Below are positions 29,084 through 37,688 of a stretch of DNA of 64,000 nt, piece by piece. Both the position numbers and the translations under genes were made by a program. Source of the stretch: Undibacterium sp. (GTDB lineage: Bacteria; Pseudomonadota; Gammaproteobacteria; Burkholderiales; Burkholderiaceae_D). Location: NCBI GenBank assembly GCA_030645915.1, contig JAUSNO010000014.1, positions 1 to 64,000 of the forward strand, written 5' to 3'. Position 1 is the first letter of the stretch. The number at the start of each line of letters is the position of its first letter. The notes beneath the pieces were generated by a model. The model saw only the letters and a program-made list of their open reading frames with translations, was not told the DNA's origin and searched no databases.

Positions 29084-30034
29084 CTAGTGCTTGCTGATGC
29101 TCGGCGTTTCTATGCCTTCAACCACAGTGCTGGCAACAAATAACTGGGCGCAATCGACCTGGTCAAAAGTGTAGAGTTTGCCGCAAAAATCACAGTTGAT
29201 ATCGAGCTTACCCAGTTCTGCGGTGGCAGTTTTGATTTCAGCTTCACCTAACATCTTGAGCATATTGCCGACTTTTTCGCGTGAGCAGTTGCATAGAAAT
29301 CTTGGGTGCTGCAAGTCAAAAACACGGATGGTTTCTTCCCAAAACAGGCGGTGCAACAGGGTCTCGATATCGGTAGTCAGCAGCTCGCTTTGCTTGAGGG
29401 TGCCACCCAGCGCCATGGCACGGTTCCAGGCTTCTGTCTCGTGTTCTGCCTTGGCTTCCGGCGTGCTTTCCGGGTCGGATTCATAACCGCCGGTCATCGG
29501 CAATTTTTGCAATAACATGCCGCGCGCCACATGATCATCTGCCGCCAGCCAGATCTTGGTGTCGAGCTGCTCAGAGCGCATCATGTAGTTTTCAATCACC
29601 GTGGCGACGGAATCACCATCGAGCGGGACGATGCCCTGGTAAGCGTGTTGCCCCGGCATTTTGTCGTTCGGGTCCAGCGTAATGATGAAACGGCCTTGTC
29701 CGTGCGCGTGGATTAGATCCGCCAGGCCAGCGTCGTCGGCAATCACCGCGCCTTCGCGTAGTTTGGCCGTGGCGCGCATATTCATGTCGGCATCGCATTC
29801 CACTACCATCAATTTAACCGGGCCGTCACCATGAATCTGCATGACCATGGTGCCGTTGAATTTGAGATTGGAACTAAGCAAAGCCGACGCCGCAAGCAAT
29901 TCGCCCAGGATGGTTTTGACCGCAGGCGGGTAAGCCTGGTTGGACAAGATTTGTTGCCAGGTGTTTGGCAGCTCTACCAGTTCGCCGCGTACGCCGGCAT
30001 TTTCAAACATGAATTTTTGTAAATTGTCGCTCAT
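29084..30034 (-). CDS. hslO: Redox-regulated chaperone Hsp33
   Basis: The 316-residue holdase is activated by oxidation. The N-terminal domain (SDNLQKFMFENAGVRGELVEL) and ALGGTLKQSELL linker region are normal. The zinc-binding switch has Cys248-x-Cys250 (LCNCS) and Cys281-x2-Cys284 (CDFC). An extra Cys at 295 follows. The C-terminal tail is slightly longer than in E. coli. The gamma-carbonic-anhydrase gene lies 11 bases upstream, so the two are probably co-transcribed. Confidence 0.96.
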   Translation of the reverse strand: MSDNLQKFMFENAGVRGELVELPNTWQQILSNQAYPPAVKTILGELLAASALLSSNLKFNGTMVMQIHGDGPVKLMVVECDADMNMRATAKLREGAVIADDAGLADLIHAHGQGRFIITLDPNDKMPGQHAYQGIVPLDGDSVATVIENYMMRSEQLDTKIWLAADDHVARGMLLQKLPMTGGYESDPESTPEAKAEHETEAWNRAMALGGTLKQSELLTTDIETLLHRLFWEETIRVFDLQHPRFLCNCSREKVGNMLKMLGEAEIKTATAELGKLDINCDFCGKLYTFDQVDCAQLFVASTVVEGIETPSISKH

Positions 30035-30045
30035 CGCCGCTCCCC

Positions 30046-30570
30046 TTATCCTATCCGCTTCAATTGCGTCTTGTACTCCTGGGCGCGCTCTACATAATTC
30101 TGCGTGTTGCCGTGCATCGCCGTAATCGCCTCGTCCGTTAAGGTACGTATGACCTTGGCTGGCGAGCCGACGATCAGCGAGTTATCGGGAAACTCCTTAC
30201 CCTCGGTGACCAGGGCACCAGCGCCCACCAGGCAATTCTTGCCGATCTTGGCCCCATTCAAAATCACCGCCTGTATGCCGATCAGCGATCCTTCGCCTAT
30301 CGTGCAACCGTGCAGCATCGCCTGATGGCCGATGGTGACATTCTTACCTATCGTTAGCGGGCAGCCTGGGTCGGTATGCAGGATGCAGCCTTCCTGTATG
30401 TTGCTGTTCTCGCCCACGGTAATCAATTCATTATCGCCACGTATCGTCACATCAAACCAGATGCTGGCCATGGCCTCGATCCTGACTTTGCCGATGATAT
30501 TGGCGTTATCTGTGATGTAGGCGCTAGCGTCGATTTCGGGTGAAATATCACCTAATTGGTAAATGGCCAT
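30046..30570 (-). CDS. Gamma-carbonic-anhydrase-like hexapeptide protein
   Basis: The 174-residue left-handed beta-helix protein has zinc-ligand-type histidines at 65 (ILHTDPG), 82 and 87 (IGHQAMLHG). The C-terminal helix follows SLIVGSPAKVIRTLTDEAI. This is the YrdA/PaaY group. Carbonic anhydrase activity is common but not universal among these. It precedes hslO in the same direction. Confidence 0.93.
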   Translation of the reverse strand: MAIYQLGDISPEIDASAYITDNANIIGKVRIEAMASIWFDVTIRGDNELITVGENSNIQEGCILHTDPGCPLTIGKNVTIGHQAMLHGCTIGEGSLIGIQAVILNGAKIGKNCLVGAGALVTEGKEFPDNSLIVGSPAKVIRTLTDEAITAMHGNTQNYVERAQEYKTQLKRIG

Positions 30571-30628
30571 GATTCTTCCGTAAAATGGAGGGATTAACCC
30601 GCCATTTTAGCGCTTTAGCGCGCCCCAC

Positions 30629-31477
30629 ATGAATTCAGTTACTGCCATTTTTTTTTCCACCTCGGACAATACTATTCAAGATCAGACGGATCTGCGCCAA
30701 TTGGCTTTGCATTGGCTGGTAGAGCCACAGCCAACAGTCAAGGTAGAAGGCGTGCGCCAGCTGCGCGAAGCTTGGCAGCAAGGCAGTTTAACGCTCAATG
30801 CGCAGGCCGACCTGAGCACGGCCCAAGAGATACCCGGACGGCCACAGCGCCCAGAGTTAGTGCCACCCTTGGGTGTCAAGCGCAGGGCGATGAACACGGT
30901 AGAGGGCAGGGCGGTGCTGATTCATGCATTAACGCACATAGAATTTAATGCCATCAATTTAGCGCTCGACGCCATCTGGCGCTTTGCCGGCATGCCACAA
31001 AAATACTACACAGACTGGCTACAAGTCGCGCAAGAAGAGGCCTATCACTTCACCCTGTTGTCCGAACATCTGATCACGCTGGGCTTTGCCTATGGAGATT
31101 TTCCCGCCCACAATAGCTTATGGGAAATGGTAGAGCGCACCCAGAGCGATGTGCTGGCGCGCATGGCGCTAGTGCCGCGCACCATGGAAGCACGCGGCCT
31201 CGACGCCACCCCCGCCATCCGCGCCAAGCTGGCACAGGCAGGCGACAATGCCGCCGCCCAGATCCTGGACATCATCCTGCGCGATGAAATCGGCCACGTA
31301 GGCATAGGCAATCACTGGTTCGCCCAGCTCTGCCAGCAGCGCAAGCTCGATCCGGTCACTTGCTACGCTGAGCTAGCAGCGCAATACAGGGCACCAAAAA
31401 TGCGCGGCCCGTTCAACCTGGACGCGCGCCGCGCAGCGGGCTTCAGTGAAGATGAATTGGCGGCTTTGCAGAGCTGA
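30629..31477 (+). CDS. DUF455 ferritin-like protein
   Basis: The 282-residue all-helical protein matches the DUF455/COG2833 group. Likely di-iron ligands are in HALTHIEFNAINLALD, QEEAYHFTLLSEHL and LRDEIGHVGIGNHW, which give the E...ExxH pattern twice. The function is unknown. It is divergent from the carbonic-anhydrase-like gene and is the last core gene before the island; its stop codon is 23 bases before the left flanking repeat. Confidence 0.88.
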   Translation: MNSVTAIFFSTSDNTIQDQTDLRQLALHWLVEPQPTVKVEGVRQLREAWQQGSLTLNAQADLSTAQEIPGRPQRPELVPPLGVKRRAMNTVEGRAVLIHALTHIEFNAINLALDAIWRFAGMPQKYYTDWLQVAQEEAYHFTLLSEHLITLGFAYGDFPAHNSLWEMVERTQSDVLARMALVPRTMEARGLDATPAIRAKLAQAGDNAAAQILDIILRDEIGHVGIGNHWFAQLCQQRKLDPVTCYAELAAQYRAPKMRGPFNLDARRAAGFSEDELAALQS

Positions 31478-31500
31478 TTGTTAACGAAATTTAAAAATAG

Positions 31501-31588
31501 GCATGCCCTGACACGCACTATCCATGCGGGTTTCAAGCCTGATGCTGCCAGAAGGCGCATGAATGGTGCGCTGTGGCGTTGCCTATGG
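31501..31588. repeat. Dispersed palindromic repeat, copy 5 (left flank of island)
   Basis: CGCACTATCCATGCG and CGCATGAATGGTGCG form the imperfect stem, with a Gly/Cys-rich-looking loop between. Bases 31501-31576 match 40981-41056 at 74 of 76 positions, including 66 identical in a row, a far closer match than to any of the other five copies. It marks the left boundary of the accessory region. Confidence 0.88.
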
Positions 31589-31621
31589 TAGAAATCAAAA
31601 GTTTCACTAATACTCAGCTAT

Positions 31622-31813
31622 TCAAAAGATAGTGAAATTTGGGCCAGTTTTATCTTGAGTTCCCAATTCTCTCGACGAAATGGAGAGAATTGCGCTGGTC
31701 AAATTACAAAGTCTTATTTTTCGGAAAATGAAAAAATATTTGACACAACAGGTGTTAAGTGATTTTTGTACATTCGGATTTAGCAGGCCGTCAAAATCAA
31801 GAAACAGAATCAA
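31622..31813 (-). pseudogene. Cut-off HAD-domain gene (N-terminal remnant)
   Basis: A TTG start at 31813 gives MILFLDFDGLLNPNVQ, a strong match to motif I (DFDGxLxP) of the HAD domain of the Swiss-Army-Knife RNA-repair type. After about 18 residues the reading continues as unrelated sequence and stops at residue 63, far short of the roughly 150 residues of that family. It overlaps the end of the gene before it by 17 bases, so it was once the third gene of that operon. The break lies near the flanking repeat. Confidence 0.6.
31664..31692. repeat. 10-bp perfect inverted repeat in the HAD remnant
   Basis: CAATTCTCTC (31664-31673) and GAGAGAATTG (31683-31692) pair perfectly around a nine-base loop. 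It lies inside the non-HAD tail of the broken gene, close to the left flanking repeat. It may be a terminator stem or part of the inserted DNA that broke the gene. Confidence 0.6.
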
Positions 31814-32120
31814 TAATAATAAATTCGATACCAGGAAGTTTCTTCGCCATCAATGCTTTCATATTTCTACTTCCGGCAATATCTATCAAAACAATTTGAA
31901 TGATCAATGGGGCTGGAATTTTTTTTGGGGCGCTGATTCGATGGTCTATACCATTCATCTCCATTTTCACGATCAAACGCTGCATATCGGAATAACCTAG
32001 TCGTAAGTGCTGCTGCAAATAGGAACAGCTTAGATGCCTGCTGTTAAGCACCAAAGCAACCGCCTCATCATACAAAGCATCGATATTTTTCGGTTCTATT
32101 TGATCAGTATCTTTTATCAT
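31797..32120 (-). CDS. Free-standing FtsK-gamma-type winged-helix protein
   Basis: The first 50 residues of this 107-residue protein (DALYDEAVALVLNSRHLS, then LRLGYSDMQRLIVKMEMNGI) closely resemble the gamma domain at the end of FtsK, a winged helix that reads KOPS polarity sequences in DNA and activates XerD. There is no motor domain. The remaining 50 residues are not recognised. Its start overlaps the stop of the upstream 122-residue gene (ATGA), so they are coupled. A DNA-binding role is likely; a link to dif/KOPS sites or to phage defence is conjecture. Confidence 0.75.
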   Translation of the reverse strand: MIKDTDQIEPKNIDALYDEAVALVLNSRHLSCSYLQQHLRLGYSDMQRLIVKMEMNGIDHRISAPKKIPAPLIIQIVLIDIAGSRNMKALMAKKLPGIEFIIIDSVS

Positions 32121-32485
32121 TTTAATTTTTCGCCTTTATATTTCAGAGGGTCTGAAGCATGCTTTGTTTTACTATTGACTTCGCAGACTAAATCCGCTCG
32201 TCGGCGTGCCCGGGAGATGATTTCTTCGGTAGATGAATCGCTGTAGTTGAGATGAAATCGAAGAGTGCCAAATTTGCTTTTTACTTGCATGAGTTCCAGG
32301 TCAAGAAAGGGATGCAACAACATGTGGCCGGTCAATTCTTGACTCAAATCATAAAGAATCTGATACCAGCCATCACCACATTCAAAGCCATAGCACATCG
32401 CACTTTCGTCCTGCGGTTTCGTGCGTCCACGATAAAGATAGGGGAATGCGCGGTACATTTTTTCTGTGAGTGCTGCGTTCATCAA
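32117..32485 (-). CDS. Phage-type hypothetical protein (CxGxECGDGW motif)
   Basis: The 122-residue protein begins with MYRAFPYLYRG and has MCYGFECGDGWYQILYDL and QVKSKFGTLRFHLNY, a pattern I recognise from small uncharacterised proteins of phages and prophages. Those usually end in a pair of Cys motifs (CEVCG); here only CEVNSKT is left, so a metal site seems lost. It is the first gene of the small minus-strand operon and is translationally coupled to the FtsK-gamma-type gene. Confidence 0.65.
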   Translation of the reverse strand: MMNAALTEKMYRAFPYLYRGRTKPQDESAMCYGFECGDGWYQILYDLSQELTGHMLLHPFLDLELMQVKSKFGTLRFHLNYSDSSTEEIISRARRRADLVCEVNSKTKHASDPLKYKGEKLK

Positions 32486-32578
32486 TTCAACCAGAGAGAG
32501 TTCGTCTAGCTAAGATCTTTGCACTGATGAACGCCAATATATGGCGTAAGTAGGCGCATCCTTTATTTTGTCAAATGA

Positions 32579-32848
32579 TTATCTCTCGTGACATTTATTC
32601 GGATGGCCAGAACTACTGGTGCTGCCGGTATTTGTCGACCTGCAATAGATACAATGTTTGCCGTCGCTGGCATGTTTGTGGCATCCATCTGGATGACCAG
32701 ATGCACTGGTGGCACCATAGTTAGTTGAGCTGCAAAATACACAGTGTTTCGGATCGACACCAGTATGTTCATGACATCCGTGCGGATGACCGGGAGTGCT
32801 CGTTGCTCCAAAATTCGATGAGCCGCAATACTTACATTTTGTCGCCAT
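32579..32848 (-). CDS. Triple-repeat Cys/His mini-protein
   Basis: This 89-residue protein consists almost wholly of three 24-residue repeats (5-28, 36-59, 66-89), each CxxC-x12-HxxxCHx(H/R), with consensus CxYCxSxNxGxTSxxGHP. The Cys and His spacing suggests one zinc ion per repeat, like short zinc-ribbon motifs (CxxCGS...H) found in phage-related proteins. There is no signal peptide. A ribosome site (AAGGAG) precedes the ATG. The repeats are well conserved among each other, which implies recent duplication or constraint. Function unknown. Confidence 0.72.
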   Translation of the reverse strand: MATKCKYCGSSNFGATSTPGHPHGCHEHTGVDPKHCVFCSSTNYGATSASGHPDGCHKHASDGKHCIYCRSTNTGSTSSSGHPNKCHER

Positions 32849-33000
32849 TTAAAAACTCCTTAAGGTTGAGTATTCATATGTTCGCATTACGGTGCGACGA
32901 AATATGGCGCAATGAATATTTCGGTGTTGTTAGGAGCATTTTTGTGTGCGCCACGATTTGTCGCATGGGTTGAGCATAATGAAATCTCATTAACCCACCA

Positions 33001-33465
33001 ATGCGAAACATGATTAAACTTCAGAATGACCAGATTATCTTGTTAGACAATTTCAACAAACGACTGATAAAAATTGGTCAATTTTTATCCAATGAAACGC
33101 TTGAAATTGACCGGCAGCTCACGTTGCGTGTAGCCGATGTCAACGATTCTATGATGGATTTTGAAATAGACGTGGAGCTCAAATATATTCTCCATGAAGA
33201 CGATCCAGCTTACGTGGCTGACGATGACAATATATTGACGGCGCGCGAGTTTGTTGGAGTGTTCAATTTGATGGAAACGTTTGATGACTGGTCAGATGCA
33301 ATAGGAAATTTTGGTATGAAAAACCATTGCTGGCTGTTCCACGATTTATACCATCATGAATACGGCGAAGGTCAGGTTGCGCTTCCCTTTGAAGACATCT
33401 TGCGCATTGGTGAAATCTGGGTTGAGATTAAGCCACGGCACCAATATTTTTGTCAAAGACCATAA
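33001..33465 (+). CDS. Hypothetical acidic protein of the island
   Basis: The 154-residue protein is acidic and not recognised. It has no signal or membrane segment. A basic N-terminus (QNDQIILLDNFNKRLIKIG) leads into an Asp/Glu-rich middle, followed by MKNHCWLFHDLYHHEYGEG, a His-rich patch that might bind metal. It lies 34 bases before the next plus-strand gene and may belong to the same transcript as the DUF262 protein. Confidence 0.6.
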   Translation: MRNMIKLQNDQIILLDNFNKRLIKIGQFLSNETLEIDRQLTLRVADVNDSMMDFEIDVELKYILHEDDPAYVADDDNILTAREFVGVFNLMETFDDWSDAIGNFGMKNHCWLFHDLYHHEYGEGQVALPFEDILRIGEIWVEIKPRHQYFCQRP

Positions 33466-33499
33466 AACAGTGTATTAATCTGTAATACACAATCCGAAA

Positions 33500-34060
33500 A
33501 TGGAAACATCAATGAAATATCAAAATGCGATAGATAAAGTCAACAGCGGAACTATGTCGCGTGAAGATCTCGTTAGTTTGAAACTCAATGCCGAAAAAAT
33601 GCTGGAAGATGGTGACATGAGCGCAGCCGACGTTATATCTGCCATAAATAGCGCGACACCAGCTGATTCTTACATTTTGTTTATGGGGTTTTGTCCAGAT
33701 GCTGACATTAACAATCGATTAGATACTGAGTGGAAAGAAAGTGGAATTTGCAGATTCGACTATCGAGAAAGTGAATCTCAAGCCGCACGGTTTGATACAG
33801 TATGCGCGGGCGATTTAGTCGTTCTCAAGAAACGAGAAATATTTGGAAAGACGATGAAATTATTTGGTCATGGTCGCGTTAAATCAGTCGCCTATGACGA
33901 GAAAAATACTCGTTTTCTCGTCATGAATTGGTCAGATCAATCTGCAACTATTGAGGTTCCCCTAATGGGTGCTAATTCCACCGTGGATATTAAGTCCATA
34001 GAAGTGGTAAAAAATGAAATGCCCGATGAATTTTGGCAGTGGCTAAAGGTTGAATCTTGA
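33500..34060 (+). CDS. Small beta-rich protein coupled to the DUF262 gene
   Basis: This 186-residue protein has a helical start (1-55), with a repeated Asp-containing pattern, then a beta-rich C-terminal domain (about 56-186). GDLVVLKKREIFG followed by LFGHGRVKSV and FLVMNWSDQ recalls PUA/EVE-like domains that read modified bases, but the match is weak and I am not sure. The last residues are DEFWQWLKVES. It starts at 33500 (alternative ATG at 33512) and its stop overlaps the TTG start of the large gene by 4 bases, so the two proteins are coupled and probably work together. Confidence 0.6.
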   Translation: METSMKYQNAIDKVNSGTMSREDLVSLKLNAEKMLEDGDMSAADVISAINSATPADSYILFMGFCPDADINNRLDTEWKESGICRFDYRESESQAARFDTVCAGDLVVLKKREIFGKTMKLFGHGRVKSVAYDEKNTRFLVMNWSDQSATIEVPLMGANSTVDIKSIEVVKNEMPDEFWQWLKVES

Positions 34061-36555
34061 TCGATCAAATTGACAGAGATATGATGAATAAACTCGAACG
34101 ACAAACTGTCAGTGAAAATTTTTTTACCAATGGTGTACGGATAGTAAAATTAACAGATTGGCTTGAATGGACGATTGGTGGCGAAACGATAATCGGGAAG
34201 TGGACTATTGTTCTTCCAATGATACAGCGTGGATCTGTATGGAAGCCACATCAGGTCATTGATTTATGGGACACAGTTTTGCGTGGAATGCCCTTTGGGG
34301 GACTGATGGCTAGTCATATTCCCGTTTCTGCTGATGGACCTAAAATTTCGTTCTTCCAGCCATTGGATAGAAAACTAGTGACTTTGAAGGCTCCTGGCGG
34401 ACTTTCCTTGATTGATGGTCAACAGCGAACACTGGCAATGCTAATAGGATGGCCTGGGATCGCTCAACAAATGTCGCGGCGTCTCTGGGTAGACTTCGGC
34501 GACGATGATAAATTTGATCACCTTCTGCGCCTTCATATCACAACAGAAACTCACCCCTTCGGATATAAAACCGGAAGTAATAGCGGGGAAACTATTTCGA
34601 GACTTACATTGAGTGAACGCCGCCATGCAGCAGCGACTTATGCAGATCGAATTGGATCTGTTCAAGAGAAACAAAGTGATTCTCAACAAAAGCATGGCTT
34701 GTTACACGATGAAGATATCGCACCCTGGCAAAGTAGGTTTGCGCTGGATCTGTATAAACTGATTGAATGTTTTCGTGCTGATAAGCTGCCACTCGGTGAG
34801 TATGTGCGAAATGAACTATCTACAGCAAAGCAAAAGCTTCTCGAACGAATTGAGCGAGTCCGCATCAAAACGCAAGAGCCATTTTCCACTTATGACGATG
34901 CTTTATCTAAGGCGATCATTAACCACCTAACTAAACGTTTAGATGTAATTACGAATATAGCGCCAGACCATCTGCAACAACGAATAGATACCTTGATAAA
35001 GGGGTTAAAGCGCATGGATCGGCATTGCTTTCCGATTATCGAGGTCCCGGCGGAAATATTGAATGCTGAATCAGAAAATGAGTCCATGGATCCTCCATTA
35101 GCCGTTTTATTCAAACGTATTGGCACTGGCGGGAGCGATTTAAAAACTGCAGACTATGTGTTTTCTGTTATTAAACACCATAATCCCGATTGCCATAGTC
35201 TGGTAGAGCAGCAAACCTCGTACGAACGTATTGCCGCTATTTTTATGCCAACCACATTAGTGATGACAGCGGTTCGTTTAACTGCTGCCAAGCTTGGGAG
35301 GGACGATTATGCAGTATTGGATAAGCGGCAGTTCACGCGTCTTATGCGGGGTGATCGAAGTTCTAAAGCAAGTGACTTTAGCAGACGATTTTTTTTAACT
35401 GAGTTTAATGCGCAAATTGCAGCTGACGGCGAGTTCGTCCAAAACCTGCGTGGCGTGCTGAATGTGCTCACCTACAACCCACAAGGTGGGTATGGCGCGG
35501 AAGACGTGGGTTTGCCTAAGCATGCGCTGGCACTCATACAAGTTCCAGCGCTTGAGGTAATTCTTTTTTGGCTGCAAAAGAACCGAGACCAAAGGGAACT
35601 TGTGCTCCAGAAAAACCGCCATCAATTGGTGCGATTCCTGCTTTGCTGGCATCTGTCAGTATTAGATTCGGCTAAAGCAAGTGCATTGTGTTTCCAAGAA
35701 TTGGCTGGAAAAAGTACTGAAACACTCGATCACTTTCCTGAGAAATTGTTGTTCGAAAATATGATCACGAAGAAGCTGGCGTTACCACTACGCAGCCCTG
35801 CAGAACTAAAAGAGATTGGTGGCCTCACTCACTCAAACTCCGATGTGGCAGGATTACGTGGCTGGCGACGTTTCTCCATCTCCACTGATAAGTGTGAAGA
35901 CATTGAGCGTGATCGCCGATTAAAAGCAAGCGAATTATATAAACGATGGTGGAATCTACGTGGAAACTACAGTCATGCATTCTTACTATGGTTGCAGCGC
36001 GCTTATGTCTCTCGCAATTTTGAAGCGATGCCAGCCCAACCTGGATTAGACGATGACACTCCCTATGACTTCGACCATATTTGTCCACAAAGCCATTGGA
36101 ACTATTGGACGGGAAAGGTTGGGAAAAACAGATTGATAGACTTTCATGCGGAAAAAGGAGCTGATGCTGATGACCAAGGGCACTGGCGATTGGGCAATGC
36201 GATAGGAAACGTACGTGTTTGGGATAGCAGCAATAACCGTAGTGATGGAGATGCATCTCCACATATTAAATTAAAATTGCAGTCGTTGACTGACTCGATT
36301 GAAATGAATACATCATCAAGCGCAAGTGAAGGATCAAGTGCGATCTTACGCGATAGCGCTATCTCAGACGGCACGGATAATTTTATTGATGAAAGGCAGG
36401 CGTGGATGGCATGCGCCCCGATTGCCAATGAGGATGTTATGTACTGGACCAAAGAGAGAGCAATTGCATTTCAAAAGGCGATTGAGGGGAGGACGTTTAA
36501 TTTGTATCAGCAATTTCATACGGCGCTGCGGATAAATGAACTTACAGAAATTTAG
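34057..36555 (+). CDS. DUF262/HNH-type protein (GmrSD-like)
   Basis: The 832-residue protein starts with a DUF262 ParB-like domain: PMIQRGSVWKPHQV (Gln57-Arg58) and DGQQRT at 120-125 form the nucleotide-binding set. The central part is helical. The C-terminal region holds an HNH-like site: DFDHICPQSH (Asp673-His674), then WRLGNAIGNVRV with Asn714/718 and SNNRS with Asn726/727. This is the order in DUF262-DUF1524 proteins such as the type IV restriction enzyme GmrSD. It is longer than most. I use the TTG at 34057, since it overlaps the previous stop; the ATG at 34081 is possible. No methylase is nearby, which fits a modification-dependent enzyme. Confidence 0.78.
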   Translation: MIDQIDRDMMNKLERQTVSENFFTNGVRIVKLTDWLEWTIGGETIIGKWTIVLPMIQRGSVWKPHQVIDLWDTVLRGMPFGGLMASHIPVSADGPKISFFQPLDRKLVTLKAPGGLSLIDGQQRTLAMLIGWPGIAQQMSRRLWVDFGDDDKFDHLLRLHITTETHPFGYKTGSNSGETISRLTLSERRHAAATYADRIGSVQEKQSDSQQKHGLLHDEDIAPWQSRFALDLYKLIECFRADKLPLGEYVRNELSTAKQKLLERIERVRIKTQEPFSTYDDALSKAIINHLTKRLDVITNIAPDHLQQRIDTLIKGLKRMDRHCFPIIEVPAEILNAESENESMDPPLAVLFKRIGTGGSDLKTADYVFSVIKHHNPDCHSLVEQQTSYERIAAIFMPTTLVMTAVRLTAAKLGRDDYAVLDKRQFTRLMRGDRSSKASDFSRRFFLTEFNAQIAADGEFVQNLRGVLNVLTYNPQGGYGAEDVGLPKHALALIQVPALEVILFWLQKNRDQRELVLQKNRHQLVRFLLCWHLSVLDSAKASALCFQELAGKSTETLDHFPEKLLFENMITKKLALPLRSPAELKEIGGLTHSNSDVAGLRGWRRFSISTDKCEDIERDRRLKASELYKRWWNLRGNYSHAFLLWLQRAYVSRNFEAMPAQPGLDDDTPYDFDHICPQSHWNYWTGKVGKNRLIDFHAEKGADADDQGHWRLGNAIGNVRVWDSSNNRSDGDASPHIKLKLQSLTDSIEMNTSSSASEGSSAILRDSAISDGTDNFIDERQAWMACAPIANEDVMYWTKERAIAFQKAIEGRTFNLYQQFHTALRINELTEI

Positions 36556-36633
36556 CTTGTCTGGTAATGGAAAGTGAATCACCTTAAAAAACTGATTCAC
36601 ACTCTTCAGTTCTATCATTGTGAAACAGAAATA

Positions 36634-37674
36634 TCATTCATATTTCTTGGCAGCATTAAGCAACTCTAAACGAATATCGTCACGCACATTCTGCGGCGCA
36701 CATACTTCAAGTCCAGCTCCTTGCCCCATCAACCACCAGCGCAGTTGCCAGGTGTCATTCACCGTTGCGGTCACTCGCATCCAACCGTTTTCTTCAGGCG
36801 TCATTGTCTGATCATCTGATAGTTTGGTTTCATTGAGATAAATCGCCACCCATTCGGAGCAGCGAATTTCTAACTGAATCGGCGCCCCTTGAATCGCAAA
36901 GTGAGCGATGCCATTCTCAATTGCCTTGTCCAGGTTAAACCCTTTGGGTGCCTTAACAGGTGCATCAATGATTTGTACTTCAGCGAAACGATGTAACGCA
37001 TACAGACGAATATCTGGATAATTCCATGCGGTGGCGACCAGATATGTGACTGCGCCGCGCATGATGATGCCTAAGGGGTGTAATACATATTCCTTTGATT
37101 CTTCGCTGCCCATGTTGCTGTATCTGGCTGTGATTTGGACGTTCTCCAGCAAGGCCTTATATATTTCAGATTGAATTAGTTCATCGAGTTTGGGCGGTAG
37201 CAATGCTTGCGTTGGCTGGACCACGCGTATTTTATTTAACCATCCTTTGGCCTTATTGTTGTTTTGCATTTCCAAGTCATCTAGTCTTTTTCTTGCAAGA
37301 TTAAATACGCCTTGTAACGCTTCTAACATGGCACCAGGCAATTGCTGCTGTAATTGCATTTCGACCAGGCGCATGGCAAGCGCTTCGGAGGCGCTCATTC
37401 CTTGGATGTTGAGGTTCTCTCCTTTTTTCCAGCGCCAGCCATAGTCGCGCTGATTTTTATCATTGAGCTCTATTGGAAAAATCGTACTTAATTCCTTGAG
37501 ATCGCGCTGTACTGTGCGAACAGACACTTCGTAGCCACGCTCTTTAAGTTTAGAGGCAATTTCACTCGCTTTGTCCCAGCGGCCTTCATCCTTGGTATCT
37601 GACCGACTAACGGAAAGCATGCGCATCATTTCCCACTGGCGAAGTAGGGTGAAGTTGATTTTATTTTGTGGCAT
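36634..37674 (-). CDS. WYL-domain transcriptional regulator
   Basis: This 346-residue protein has an N-terminal winged helix (about 10-75; GRWDKASEIASKLKERGYEVSVRTVQRDL is its recognition part), a linker helix, and a WYL-type domain (about 155-240) with TYLVATAWNYPDIRLYALHR in place of the canonical W-Y-L. WYL domains bind nucleotides and often repress defence genes. It lies 14 bases downstream of the DUF2779 nuclease gene and is convergent with the DUF262 gene, 78 bases away. Confidence 0.87.
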   Translation of the reverse strand: MPQNKINFTLLRQWEMMRMLSVSRSDTKDEGRWDKASEIASKLKERGYEVSVRTVQRDLKELSTIFPIELNDKNQRDYGWRWKKGENLNIQGMSASEALAMRLVEMQLQQQLPGAMLEALQGVFNLARKRLDDLEMQNNNKAKGWLNKIRVVQPTQALLPPKLDELIQSEIYKALLENVQITARYSNMGSEESKEYVLHPLGIIMRGAVTYLVATAWNYPDIRLYALHRFAEVQIIDAPVKAPKGFNLDKAIENGIAHFAIQGAPIQLEIRCSEWVAIYLNETKLSDDQTMTPEENGWMRVTATVNDTWQLRWWLMGQGAGLEVCAPQNVRDDIRLELLNAAKKYE

Positions 37675-37688
37675 GAGGCTTCCTTCGG

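Noticed and set aside
32563..32811. Alternative minus-strand frame overlapping the Cys/His mini-protein
   Set aside because: The other frame has regular CxxC repeats and an AAGGAG ribosome site; this one is its shadow.
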